In this document: positions 8,845 through 20,579 of the stretch, piece after piece | Numbering within the stretch: position 1 is the first letter of the stretch | How the letters are laid out: each line of letters starts with the position of its first letter | Assembly: GCF_030704535.1 (NCBI RefSeq) | Contig: NC_081810.1 | Coordinates: forward strand, 1,178,501 to 1,242,500 | Direction of reading: 5' to 3' | Source of the DNA: Vitis vinifera | Taxonomy: Eukaryota; Streptophyta; Magnoliopsida; Vitales; Vitaceae | DNA length: 64,000 bases | Program-made: the position numbers and the translations under genes | The notes under the pieces: model-generated | Databases searched by the model: none | Seen by the model: only the letters and a program-made list of their open reading frames with translations | What the model was told of the DNA's origin: nothing

Positions 8845-10958
8845 TATTTTTTCTTTTTTTAGTTTTTCTGTGGAGCTTTGGTCCATAATAGTGATATACT
8901 TGAATAATCGTGTGTTCCCACCATTACTATGTGGGATTATCTAGTTTTGTTTAATTTGAATAAATTAGGTGGCTCTTACTTCATTTGATTTAATGTAAGC
9001 ATACTGCGATAAAATAAAATAAAATATTTGTTTGTATGAATTAATTACTTTCTTGGAACTTGTTAAACTATACTTTATTTTAAAAAAAAATAGAGAGAAG
9101 TAAATTCCAAAGCTCGTATCAACAAAGTTGAAGTGTTAATCACTTTTCTATTCAACTTAACAACTTTTTGTGGGTTGATTTGATATGTTTGAATTATTAC
9201 ACATATATATATATGGCTTTTGAATATAAGGCTAATTGGGAGGACTACCTTTACTTTGTTTAATAAGAATGGAATATTTCTTTGATTTCACATTACTCAA
9301 ATTATATTAACCAAACTAAAATATATTCAACTTTCACTAATTTTTAGTCATATATAATGATAATGAAGTTAGAAAAAAGCTCAAAAATTTGAGTTGCATT
9401 CCCATTTACAAAAATGCTTTTAAGAAATGTTTTGATGAAAACTATAAATTTATTTTACTTTGAAATGATAGATAAGTTTAACTCTTTCTTTTGTTTCATC
9501 TAAGATATGATTTCATTGAACATATTTCAAAAGAATATATGATTCTTAAACATTCAAGAGTACCCTTGAATTAGAAAACCAATAAAAGAACCCAATCAGA
9601 CAATTGGTTAGAAAAAAAAAATGTAAAACACGAAAAAAAATTAAAACTACAAATGTGGGGAAAAATAAAAACCTAAAAGATCTAGCATATCAATGTCAGA
9701 TAACACGTAAAAACAATACTAAAAAGGATGTGCTTGCTTCATTAGGGGATGGAGGAGAATTTCCTTTTTTTAGTAAAAAAAAGTTAGAAGTTTCGCAACT
9801 TCAATAAACTTCTAATAATTTTTATATCTTATATACAAATTATTATTATTATTATTTTGTATTTTTTAAAAATATATGAAATACATTCAAATGGGCACTT
9901 AATTATAAATAAATGATAGCTATTCTACCATTTCTCTAATAATAAAAAAATTATTTTTCAATGAATTTAGCATTCAAAAAGCTTTAAATCATTTTTTTTC
10001 TACTGATTGTGTAATAGTAGATGATGAAAAATTAACAATAAATGATTAATTATCATCATATGTTTAATCTTTATCAATTATCCTTGTCCTATTAAAGCAA
10101 GGTGACAAGTTGAATGTGATTAGGTTTATGAAAGTTGAAATCAATCGTCCTCATCCTTGTATGCAAGTGGGTCATGGACTCATGGCATGTGGCTATAGCC
10201 CATTGAATGTATAGAAGTAGTGTTATCAAATATCAAACTTTAGAGTAAACAATTTTATAGGCCACATCCATGATCCACCCTAGAGAATTGGAAAAATAAT
10301 TTTATTAAGGTTAAGCAACAATGGGATTTGATTTGATTGTAATGTGATTTGAGGGGAGAATGAAAGGAGTGGGTCATTGGGATAATGTTGGTTATATTTG
10401 TGGCCAATGGGTAGGATCCCAAGTGGGAGAAAATGTAAAGAAATGTAAGGTGATTATGGTTTTTTGGTTTTTGTTAGGGTTCTCTAAAGTAGATTAGGGG
10501 AAGAATGAGAAAGTGAGCCCCATTATTTTGAATGATTAGTTTTTTTAATTTTTTATAAGATGATTTTGTGTAAAATAAAAAAAATACAAAAAATACAAAA
10601 TTAAAGGACAGGATATTTATTAATTATTAAGAAGAAATGGAATTTTTGGAAAAAAAATTGCATATAAAATATTTTTTGAAAAGACAACTATTTTTTTTTA
10701 TCTAAAATCATATATGAAAAAGACATTTTAAAAGCTTTTTTAAATATTTTATGGGATACTATTTTTAAAAAATAATGTTAATTAAATAAATAAAAAATCC
10801 TAATACTAAAACCCTGCAGCAAAAAGTTGGCAACAAAGCATGTTTATCTCCAAGTTTTGCCATCCATTGTCATTTTTTAGTTGTCCTTTTTCCATTGAGT
10901 TAAATAAAATGGATGTGATGGTGGTGCATGCCTTGGTGGAGCCAATTCTTTGCCACCC
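8845..10958. other. Downstream block of dirigent gene 2
   Basis: Non-coding, AT-rich sequence largely collinear with 20580-22990 downstream of gene 4, so it is probably the least disturbed version of the unit's 3' side. The lysine-rich ORF at 9604-9807 lies in a poly-A-like tract and is not convincing. No PMD element is present in this copy. Confidence 0.6.
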
Positions 10959-12750
10959 AAGTTTTTAATTTATGTTCTTATTTTTAATAATTAATTCACA
11001 TAAAATAACAAATTAAAAGTGAAATAGATTTTTTAATTTCATTTTTTGTTTCAATGTTTCAATATCTCAAACATGAGAATTATTCTCAGATATTAGAAAG
11101 ATTTATAAAACGATTCTGAAAATATAATTTTTTCAAAAAATGTTCAATTATAAAGTATTTGGTTAATCAATTTAATTATTTAATTTAAGTTATTAAATAT
11201 ATTTAATAAAATAATTTAATATTAAAATTATTTTTAACTTTTAATATTAAATTAAAATAATTAACTTATACTTAATTTCAAAACTTTTTACCTCGTTTTT
11301 CATATTAATATAAAATAATTAACAGACCTACCTTGGCTCACAAGTTTGAATAGTAAAATGACAATTTTATCCAATAGGATGAAGGGTTTTGGCCCACCAC
11401 AATAAACCTTAGGGCCCACTTTGATGGCGGCTGCCACCGCGGAGCCAGACACTTATGTTAGGTGGGCCATCAACAGAATTATTAATGTATTATAGCTAAG
11501 GTAATTAATGATATTTATTCTCGTTATTATTATTATTATTATTAAAATTAAATAATTTTAAATATTAATTATGAAAATGTATCAAATTAAACAACCAATA
11601 CTAAGAATATTTTTTAAAAAAAATTAGATTATATATATATATATATATATATTAAAAAAATTAGCAAGAACATTTAAAGGGAAATTTCAAAATAAATAAA
11701 AACAAAAAAAAAAATCATTAGAAATTTTGAATAATTTTAATTATTTTATCACAAAAACCCGTAAAAGTTATTTTTAAAAAATCAAGCATTTATGTTATAA
11801 ATTTTGATATTTTTCATGGAAAATGTGTGTGTTTTTAAATCTCAATTATTTTATAACATAATTTTATTTATTTATATCTTAATCATATTTATATTCAAAG
11901 ACCTAAATTTTTCTATGTGCTTTTAAAAATAAAGATTAAAATTTCAATAGATGTCCAAATTAATACTTTTAAATTTTTTTCTTTTTTCAAATAATTAAAT
12001 ATACAATAATCAAAAGTAAAGTTGTTTACTTAAAATTTATGTTTCATATAATAAGTTATTATGAAAACAGTAGCAATTTAAAAGTATTATTTTTTATGAT
12101 TTAATTAAGTATAATAAAAAATAAGCATGAAAATGAAAAAGATTGAATAAACAAAAAGAAATAAATGCTAATATCAAATGAGAATTTTTTTAAATTTTAG
12201 TTCAATTTTAATATTTTATTAGTAATTAATGGTCAATATTATTTTTTTGGTAATAATATTTAGTTGTCATTATTTTGAAAATTAAATTCATATTTTTTTT
12301 TTAGAAGGGATAAATTTTCTATTTTGGTTTCTATTTTCCTAAAAAAGTTTTGACATATAAGGGAATTTGTTTGTTTCTAGAAAATTCAGAGGGCCAGGTG
12401 CCCTGAGCCTTACCTGGCACCGCCAGAGGCGGCAAGACTCATTTTCTAGAAAAAGTTTTTATATGTTTTCCTTCTTCCCATTCAAAAAATGAGTGCTATT
12501 ACAAGTCGATAAGACTTTGAAATTACCCAAAACCACCAAGTGCCCAAGCCACCAAACCCAATAAGCTGGAGGGCCATTTTGGTCATTCTCGTTAGAAATT
12601 TTCTCCATTGTGATGTGTATTTGAGCGGTTGGCAACTACGACTTGGCCTTTGCCCGGTTGGAAACTTCATACTGACTTTGAATTTGGAAATGTCAATTTT
12701 ATTGTACGGAAAAGTCATTCTTATTGTATGAAAAATCAACCAATCGATAC
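10959..12750. repeat. Segmental duplication, copy 1 (upstream of dirigent gene 3)
   Basis: Nearly collinear with 18090-19896 upstream of gene 4. Shared landmarks are GGTTTTGGCCCACCACAATA, the (ATT)n tract near 11525, the GC-rich block at 12388-12430 and the proximal promoter. Small differences include an (AT)n expansion at 11630-11652 and a GCTGCCACCGCGGAGCC segment missing from the other copy. Non-coding. Confidence 0.75.
12375..12455 (+). promoter_or_regulatory. GC-rich promoter block with paired TTCTAGAA sites (gene 3)
   Basis: A TTTCTAGAAAATTC site and a TTTTCTAGAAAAAG site bracket a GC-rich stretch (GGCCAGGTGCC...CCTGGCACC) that could fold back on itself. It is the same as 19515-19595. 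Heat-shock-element resemblance only. Confidence 0.35.
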
Positions 12751-12751
12751 A

Positions 12752-12759
12752 TATATATA
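12752..12759 (+). promoter_or_regulatory. TATA box of dirigent gene 3
   Basis: TATATATA then GCCTAGG, 129 bp before the ATG at 12881. The larger distance equals one extra 28-bp leader unit compared with gene 4. Confidence 0.75.
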
Positions 12760-12762
12760 GCC

Positions 12763-12865
12763 TAGGTTTTGTGAGCTAAGGTATATACCTCAAGTTTTGT
12801 GAGCAAAGGTTTATAGCTCAAGTTTTGTGAGCAAAGGTTTATAGCTCAAGTTTTGTGAGCAAAGG
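12763..12865 (+). repeat. 28-bp leader repeats, 4 units (dirigent gene 3)
   Basis: Four units of TTTTGTGAGCAAAGG type. The last units, with the GGTTTATAGCTCAAG spacer, are exact 28-bp copies. One unit more than in the other three genes. Confidence 0.85.
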
Positions 12866-12880
12866 GTGTGTATTGTAGTC

Positions 12881-13462
12881 ATGGCTAAAACTCTCCTTGT
12901 TTCACCTTCCTACTTCATCTTCTTCATCTTTCTCATTTTTTCTTCTACCACAACTCCAATTTTTGGAGAAGAATATAGCTATGTTAAAAGTGTCAATCCT
13001 AAAAAAATGAAGATACCGAGAGAAAAGGTAAGTCATTTTAAACTTTATTGGCAGGATGATGTTAGCGGGTCTAATGCAACTTCCGTCACAGTGATTGAAG
13101 CACTGAATAACTCGTCACCATATTTTGGTATGGTAAATATAATTGATAACTCGTTAACCGTTGGGCCAAATATGAGCTCAAAAACGGTTGGAAAGGCCCA
13201 AGGGCTTTACGCATCTACGGGACAAGAAGATGCTTCATTATTGATGGTTATGAATTTTGCATTCACTGATGGCAAGTACAATGGTAGCACATTCACTGTG
13301 TTAGGACGAAACAATGTAAATGCTGAGGTAAGGGAGATGCCAATAATCGGTGGCAGTGGGCTTTTCCGATTTGCTAGAGGCTATGCTCTAGCATCAACTT
13401 ACTCGTTCTACGACAACGGAGACGCCACTATTGAATACAATTGTTATGTCATACATTATTGA
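12881..13462 (+). CDS. Dirigent protein 3 of 4
   Basis: Intronless, 193 residues from the ATG in GTCATGGCT. The signal peptide (residues 1-29, ending TPIFG) is followed by a complete dirigent domain with LYWQDDVSG, DNSLTVGP, KAQGLYASTG, MNFAFTDGKYNGST and REMPIIGGSGLFRFARGYAL, ending CYVIHY. It differs from gene 4 at only two residues (N39 versus D, and A versus V in GLYASTG), so the two are a recent duplicate pair. Versus genes 1 and 2 it carries a more basic KKMKIPREK segment, and VLGRNN in place of VVGRNN. Predicted secreted; the family guides stereoselective phenoxy-radical coupling. A PMD element lies about 520 bp downstream. Confidence 0.95.
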   Translation: MAKTLLVSPSYFIFFIFLIFSSTTTPIFGEEYSYVKSVNPKKMKIPREKVSHFKLYWQDDVSGSNATSVTVIEALNNSSPYFGMVNIIDNSLTVGPNMSSKTVGKAQGLYASTGQEDASLLMVMNFAFTDGKYNGSTFTVLGRNNVNAEVREMPIIGGSGLFRFARGYALASTYSFYDNGDATIEYNCYVIHY

Positions 13463-13979
13463 TTTTTTTTATTTTTTTATTTTTTATTTTTGTGGAGTTT
13501 TGATCCACAATAGTGATATACTTGAATAATTGTGTATTCCCACCATAGCTAAGTGGGATTCTCTAGTTTTGTTTAATTTGAATAAATTAGGTGGCTCTTA
13601 CTTCACCTAATTGAATGTAAGCATACTTTAATAAAATAAAATAAAATGATTATTTGTGTGGATCAATTACTTTCTTGAAATTTGTTAAATCATACTTTAT
13701 TCTTAAAAAAAAAGTTGGAGAAAAGTAGATTTAAAAGTTTATATCAAGAAAGTTGAAGTGTATCACTTTTCTATTCAACTTATCTTAGCTTTGTATAATA
13801 AAAATGACATAATTATTTGATTTCACATGACCCAAATTATCTTAACCAAACTAAAATATATTCAACTTTCACTAATTTTTAGTCATATATAATGATAATG
13901 AAGTTAGAAAAAGCTCAAAAATTTATGGAGCATTCCCATTTACAAAAATGCTTTTAAGAAATGTTTTGATGAAAATTAT
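13463..13979. other. Downstream block of dirigent gene 3
   Basis: Shared 3' sequence of the dirigent unit with the AATAAAATAAAATAAAAT signal near 13630. It stops at GATGAAAATTATA (about 13979), where PMD element copy B begins; in gene 4's unit the sequence continues at about 21100. Confidence 0.6.
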
Positions 13980-14165
13980 AATCGTCGCAACTATCCCACA
14001 AAAGATGGAGGGCAATCCTCCAACCCCCTTTCTCGTGATAATTAAAGTATAAAAGATTATCCATTTTGATAATATGATATTTTTATGTAATGTCTGTAAA
14101 TGTGTAATCATACTAATGATAACAAGAATTAATGATTATTTGGTATATGTAGGTATCACCACACG

Positions 14166-16515
14166 ATGGAGTCGAGACCCTTGGATCCGACAGTTCTACA
14201 TGGACAGGCTACACACAGGTCATCTCTAGCATGGACAGGTGTTGACTCTAAGAAGCTTCATTATCGACGTCGTGAGGCGATCTTCCATCGCACCAGTGTA
14301 CTCGATGGGCGTATTATTCCATTGTTGCAGCAGGCAGGCTTCTATGGTGTTGCACGCTTAGGATTCATTTCCTTATATTGGCATCTTATTACTGCATTTG
14401 TCAAGAGATGGCGACCTGAGACTCATACACATGTTTAGATTAGAGACGTGTATGTTATTCTCTATTAGAACTCACTCCTGGAGATACAGATATAGATGGG
14501 TAGCACCTTCATCTTACATGGTTGAGTTAGAGTTTCCCTACTTTGGCACTAGATGCTGATAAGGAGTCTATTCAGCGTTATACTAGAGCTTATATCTTAC
14601 AACTCATTGGAGGTTTTCTATTTTCAGGAAAGTCTAACGATAAGGTGCATCTTATGTTTTTACCCCTTCTAAAGGATTTTGAGGTTGCTAGTAGGTATAG
14701 TTGGGGTAGTGCCTGTTTAGCTTGGCTTTATCGACAGTTGTGTCGAGCCTCTCATATTGATACACATGATATATCTGGCCCACTGATTTTGCTCCAGTTA
14801 TGGGTATGGGAGAGGTTCCCATTTATTGCACCTCATCGTTTACGTATAGCTCCACATGATGACCAACTGCCTCCATCTCTATTGGCCATTCGGTATATAT
14901 TATAAAATTACGACAAATTTTACTATTATGAGGATACACACATAAACTTAAATTCTAACATTTTTTATTTATTTAACTATGCTTTGTTATTTTAATTTTA
15001 TAGGTGGAGAGATGAGTTTCGGACTACTTCGATTAGCATGCACGTCTTAGCTCAGTATAGGCACCATCTTGATCGACTTATAACAAATCAGGTGATAAAA
15101 GTGTAATTCATTTCTTATACTTGTTTTTCTAAACAAATTTTAAACCACTGATTATATCTAACGTTTCTTGGGTACAGATTATATGGCAGCCTTATGTTGA
15201 TGACATGAATGTTGGTCTTCCTGATTATTGTACTGCTGGGAAAGATATATGGTGCACTATCTCACCTTTGATATGTTTCCACATAATTGAATGGCATAGA
15301 CCTGATCGAGTATTGCGGCAATTTGGATTACGTCAAGGGATTCCTCAGCCATGTGATAATGAGTCAATCTTACACAAATGTGATTTGAAAAGTAGACATG
15401 ATGTTGATTGGACTACTCGACATGAAGACTACATTCAACGTTAGAGCTCTAGGCATGAGCATATTGCTAGAAGGGAGATGGTTATAGGTTCATTGGGATA
15501 TCATGATCCATACATGGTGTGGTATCGCTCCATTACTATTCAGTTTCTTACTCGAACTGGGTCCTTCCACGAGCTATTGGTAATGTTCATGTTTTGTTTT
15601 TTTATTAAAGTTTATTTTATTTTTATAATAATTTTAATTTAACTCTTATTTGACTTACAGACTTCTAGCATACACCAAATATATGATATTGCACCTCCAG
15701 ATGATTTTCGCATTCGTAAGCTATGTACTACTGTATTAAAGGCCATACATGAGATGGATCGCTTAGATGCTTCATTTAGTGTTGATGCTACTATACAGCT
15801 CCAGCCTCCATTAGGAGATGTACGACCTACACGACAAGGGCCTCATACAAGGGAGATTAGGCATACACCAGTTGTTGCCCAAGTGCGACCATTGATTGAC
15901 ATTAGTCCACCACCTCATCAGCAGCCGACATCATCTATTACTCGATCAGGAGGTGAACGGACTAGAAGGGGAGAGCCTCATATGAGGAGTAGTCCACCAC
16001 CTCATCAGCAGCCGATATCATCTATTACTCGATTAGGAGGTGTATGGACTAGAGGAGGAGGGCCTCATACAAGGAGTAGTCCATCACCTCATCACCAGCC
16101 GATATCATCCATTACTCAATCAGGAGGTGTACAGACTAGAGGGCGAGAGGCTCATACTAGAGGGACTAGGCATACATATGTTCTTAGAGATGCACCATTG
16201 ACTGACATTAGCCTACCACCTGTTCAGGAGACTCCTATTACACCTATGAAGGTGTCATCCACCCCACCTGTAGTACCACTTGTTGCATCATCACCACCAT
16301 CGATAGAGGCTACATTAGTTAATGAAGAGTTAGTTCATATAGCAAATGATGATCAGAAAGGACAAAAGACTGATCGTAGTCGAAGACATGGTCGAGGACG
16401 TGGTAGGAAATGTGGTCGTCGAGCTCATGGAGGGTTACATGTTAGCCTCATAGAGCTAATAGTGGAGCATGCACATCCTAGATGTCCACTACGGAAGAGG
16501 AAGACTCCTTCGTGA
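14166..16515 (+). pseudogene. PMD (plant mobile domain) gene, copy B, disabled
   Basis: Exons can be traced. 14166-14435 gives PLDPTVLHGQATHRS...AGFYGVARLGFISLYW...VKRWRPETHTH, the typical PMD start. About 14552-14892 gives YILQLIGGFLFSGKSNDKVH...YSWGSACLAWLYRQLCRAS...ERFPFIAPHRL. 15004-15091, 15178-15579 (WQPYVDDMNVGLP...EWHRPDRVLRQFG) and 15661-16515 follow, all with GT-AG borders. The last exon ends in three 34-residue repeats (PPPHQQPISSIT) and a GRGRGRK-type basic tail. Defects are a stop at 14436 with lost or frame-broken sequence up to about 14550, and a tryptophan-to-stop change at 15442-15444. The family is probably involved in silencing or nucleic-acid functions when cellular; this is a transposon-borne copy. 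Confidence 0.8.
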
Positions 16516-16875
16516 AGTACACATTGAGAATGTTACTATATATGACTTGTATTTTGGATACTATTAGTATTTTGCATATCATTATTTTGGACAAATACTC
16601 AAGATGTATGTTTTTACTTGTTATATTTTGGATTAACTAACTTTTTATTAACGTAAGTTCTATAGTATTCTATCTATTTTGGACTTATTTTACACAAAAT
16701 AGTATTGTTATTATTTTGGAAAGGTGCTGACTTAATTGACATTTGGTTTACTTGTTTTCATTGGTTTTGGATTGAATGTCAAAATATTGATTATAATGTA
16801 TACAGATGATAAACTTTAAACATTTGGTTGTACAATAGGTAATATTAATTAAGAGATATAATTTTTTTTTTTCTT

Positions 16876-17870
16876 TTGTGGAAGGTGTCTCTTCAAGAAA
16901 CACTTTCAGCATAAATTCGAAATTTTCTACTATGTATGAAAATTGTGGAAAGTGTCTCTTGAAGAGATACTTTCAGTATAAACCGATTTTTTTTTTAAAT
17001 TATGGAAATTGTGGAAAGAAACACTTTCAGTATAAACCCAATTTTTTTTTCAAATTATGGAAGATGTCTCTTGAAGAGACACCTTTAGTATAATTCTATC
17101 TTTTGGGAATTGTAGAATGTCCCTTTTCAAAATTCGAAATTTCGAAATTTTCCACTGTGTATGAAAAATTGTAGAAAGTGTCTCTTGAAGAGACAAGAGA
17201 CATTTTTAGTATAAACCCAATTTTAAAAAAATTATGAAAGTCGTCTGAATATAATTCCAATTTTTTTTTTTGTAATTATGGAAAGTGTCTCTTGAAGAGA
17301 CACCTTCAACATAAATTCGAAATTTTCCATTGTTTAAATGAAAATTGTGAAAAATGTCTTTTGAAGAGACACTTCAAGTATAAACCCAATTTTTTTAAAA
17401 TTGTTGAAGGTGTCAAGAGACACCTTTCACAATTCCTAAAAAATGAAATTATATTGAAGGTGTCTCTTCCATTATTTTAAAAAAAATTGGGTTCATAGAG
17501 ATTTTCCATAATTTTCATACATTGAAGAGAGACATCTTTATAAATCATTTCCACAATTTTTAATACATATTGGATTTTGTGGAATTGTGGAAAGTGTCCT
17601 TTCAAGAGATACCTTTAGTATAAATCTAATTTTTAGGAATTGTAAAAGGTGTCTCTTGAAGAGACACCTTTAATGCATATTAGATTTTTTATCACGTGGA
17701 AACTGTCTCTTCAAGAGACACCTTTAATATAAATCCAATTTTTTTGAATTGTAGAATGTGTCTTTTCAAGAGACACCTTTAGCTTAAATTCAATTCTTTT
17801 AAATATGTATCATGATTTTGAAAATTGTGAAAGGTGTCTTTTGAAATAGACACCTTCCACTTTCACGTGG
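16876..17870. repeat. Palindrome array B (GTGTCTCTT/AAGAGACAC)
   Basis: Same family as 3655-5040: 60-bp units with GGTGTCTCTTGAAGAGACACC-like inverted repeats and linkers of the CAGTATAAACCCAATTTTT type. Several palindromes are perfect in both arms, for example near 17290, 17650 and 17706. It follows the PMD gene after about 360 bp. Confidence 0.85.
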
Positions 17871-18089
17871 CCAAAACTGTAGTATATATATCAACATTTT
17901 CTCAACTTCCATTTTTTAATAATTATTTTTTTAAATTGCCGCAAAAGTTAAAAAAGCCCCAACTCTTTGCCACCCAATTGGGAGACTGAAATGCCTCTCT
18001 ATCCATAGAATCTATAGTCTTGACCAGCTGATTTTCCAAGGAAAGTGGTTGAATCTTAATGGGTGTTGAGACCCATTAATGTTGAGAGG

Positions 18090-19896
18090 AACTCAAAATC
18101 CTAATAAAAATGCATTTCAATTAATAATGAGTTTTTAATTTATGTTCTCATTTTTAATAATTAATTCGCATAAAATAACAAATTAAAAGTGAAATAGATT
18201 TTTTAATTTCATTTTTTGTTTCAATGTTTCAATATCTCAAACAAGGATTATTCTCACATATTTGAAAGATTTATAAAACAATTCTTTTCAAAAAAATATT
18301 CAATTATAAGGTGTTTGGTTAATCAACTTAATCATTTAATTTAAATTATTAAATAAATAAAATATATTTAATAAAATAATTTAATATTAAAATTATTTTT
18401 AACTTTTAATATTAAATTAAAATAATTAACTTATACTTAATTTCAAAACTTTTTACCTCGTTTTTCATATTAATATAAAATAATTAACATACCTACCTTG
18501 GCTCACAAGTTTAAATGGTAAAATGACAATTTTATCCAATAGGATGAAGGGTTTTGGCCCACCACAATAAACCTTAGGGCCCACTTTGATGGTGGACACT
18601 TATGTTAGGTGGGCCATCAACAGAATTATTAATATATTATAGCTAAGGTAATTAATGATATTTATTCTCGTTGTTATTATTATTATTATTATTAAAATTA
18701 AATAATTTTAAATATTAATTATGAAAATATATCAAATTAAACAACCAGTACTAAGAATATTTAAAAAAAATAGATTTTATATATATATTAAAAAAATTAC
18801 CAAGAACATTTAAAAGGAAATTTCAAAAGAAATAAAAACTAAAAAAAAAAATCATTATAAATTTTGAATAATTTTAATTATTTTATCCCAAAAACCCATA
18901 AAAGTTATTTTAAAGAATTCAATCATTTATATTATAAATTTTGATATTTTTCATGGAAAATGTGTGTTTTTAAATCTCAATTGTTTTATAACATAATTTT
19001 ATTTATTTATATCTTAATCATATTCTTTATAGTTATATCCAAATACCTAAATTTTTCTATGTACTTATAAAAATAAGGATTAAAATTTTAATAGATGTCA
19101 AAATCAATATTTTTAAAATTTTTCTTTTTTCAAATAATTAAATATATGATAATTGAAAGTAAAATTATTTACTTAAAACTTATGTTTCATATAATAAGTC
19201 ATTATGAAAACAGTATCAATTTAAAAGTATTATTTTTTATGATTTAATTAAGTATAATAAAAAAAATAAGCATAAAAAGGAAAAAGATTGAATAAACAAA
19301 AGGAAATAAATACTAATATCAAATGAGAATTTTTTTAAATTTTAGTTCAATTTTAATATTTTATTAGTAATTAATGGTCAATATTGTTTTTTTGGTAATA
19401 ATATTTAGTTGTCATTATTTTGAAAATTAAATTCATATTTTTTTAGAGGGGGTAAATTTTCTATTTTGGTTTCTATTTTCCTAAAAAAGTTTTGACATAT
19501 AAGGGAATTTGTTTGTTTCTAGAAAATTCAGAGGGCCAGGTGCCCCCCTGAGCCTTACCTGGCACCGCCAGAGGCGGCAAGACTCATTTTCTAGAAAAAG
19601 TTTTTATATGTTTTCCTTCTTTCCATTCAAAAAATGAGTGCTTTTACAAGTCGATAAGACTTTGAAATTACCCAAAACCACCAAGTGCCCAAGCCACCAA
19701 ACCCAATAAGCTGGAGGGCCATTTTGGTCATTCTCGTTAGAAATTTTCTCCATTGTGATGCGTATTTGAGCGGTTGGCAACTATGACTTGGCCTTTGCCC
19801 GGTTGGAAGCTTCATACTGACTTTGAATTTGGAAATGTCAATTTTATTGTATGGAAAAGTCATTCTTATTGTATGAAAAATCAACCAATCGATACA
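18090..19896. repeat. Segmental duplication, copy 2 (upstream of dirigent gene 4)
   Basis: Collinear with 10959-12750, including the GC-rich promoter block at 19515-19595 with paired TTCTAGAA sites. Non-coding; the antisense ORF at 19627-19884 occurs identically in the other copy only because the DNA is duplicated. Confidence 0.75.
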
Positions 19897-19904
19897 TATA
19901 TATA
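19897..19904 (+). promoter_or_regulatory. TATA box of dirigent gene 4
   Basis: TATATATA then GCCTAGG, 101 bp before the ATG at 19998. Confidence 0.75.
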
Positions 19905-19907
19905 GCC

Positions 19908-19982
19908 TAGGTTTTGTGAGCTAAGGTATATACCTCAAGTTTTGTGAGCAAAGGTTTATAGCTCAAGTTTTGTGAGCAAAGG
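19908..19982 (+). repeat. 28-bp leader repeats, 3 units (dirigent gene 4)
   Basis: Identical in type to gene 3's leader but with one 28-bp unit fewer. Confidence 0.85.
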
Positions 19983-19997
19983 GTGTGTATTGTAGTC

Positions 19998-20579
19998 ATG
20001 GCTAAAACTCTCCTTGTTTCGCCTTCCTACTTCATCTTCTTCATCTTTCTCATTTTTTCTTCTACCACAACACCAATTTTTGGAGAAGAATATAGTTATG
20101 TCAAAAGTGTCGATCCTAAAAAAATGAAGATACCAAGAGAAAAGGTAAGTCATTTTAAACTTTATTGGCAGGATGATGTTAGCGGGTCTAATGCAACCTC
20201 AGTCACAGTGATTGAAGCACTGAACAACTCGTCACCATATTTTGGTATGGTAAATATAATTGATAACTCGTTAACCGTTGGGCCAAATATGAGCTCAAAA
20301 ACGGTTGGAAAGGCCCAAGGGCTTTACGTATCTACGGGACAAGAAGATGCTTCATTATTGATGGTTATGAATTTTGCATTCACTGATGGCAAGTACAATG
20401 GTAGCACATTCACTGTGTTAGGACGAAACAATGTAAATGCTGAGGTAAGGGAGATGCCAATAATTGGTGGCAGTGGGCTTTTTCGATTTGCTAGAGGCTA
20501 TGCTCTAGCATCAACTTACTCATTCTACGACAACGGAGACGCCACTATTGAATACAATTGCTATGTCATACATTACTGA
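19998..20579 (+). CDS. Dirigent protein 4 of 4
   Basis: Intronless, 193 residues, start in GTCATGGCT. Signal peptide 1-29, then a complete dirigent domain (LYWQDDVSG, DNSLTVGP, KAQGLYVSTG, MNFAFTDGKYNGST, REMPIIGGSGLFRFARGYAL, CYVIHY). Two residues separate it from gene 3. Predicted to be secreted and to act, as known dirigent proteins do, as a non-oxidative guide for radical coupling together with an oxidase. Last gene of the cluster in this window; its downstream block is long and ends in an expanded minisatellite. Confidence 0.95.
   Translation: MAKTLLVSPSYFIFFIFLIFSSTTTPIFGEEYSYVKSVDPKKMKIPREKVSHFKLYWQDDVSGSNATSVTVIEALNNSSPYFGMVNIIDNSLTVGPNMSSKTVGKAQGLYVSTGQEDASLLMVMNFAFTDGKYNGSTFTVLGRNNVNAEVREMPIIGGSGLFRFARGYALASTYSFYDNGDATIEYNCYVIHY

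Larger units (their letters stand above)
13980..17959 (+). mobile_element. PMD element copy B, longer copy
   Basis: It carries a PMD gene with recognisable exons, a spacer, the palindrome array and the same terminal GCAAAAGTTAAAAAAGCCC as copy A. On the right it abuts CAACTCTTTGCCACCCAA (as at 23041), on the left dirigent downstream sequence (as at 21100), so about 1.9 kb of unit DNA is missing across the insertion. No target duplication or terminal repeats were found. Class unresolved. Confidence 0.65.

Noticed and set aside
9604-9807. Lysine-rich ORF of 67 residues
   Set aside because: Lies in an A-rich tract; the homologous DNA at 21700-21900 has no equivalent ORF.
12482-12739. 85-residue minus-strand ORF, repeated at 19627-19884
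   Set aside because: Conserved only because the promoter block is duplicated; no homologous frame upstream of genes 1 and 2.
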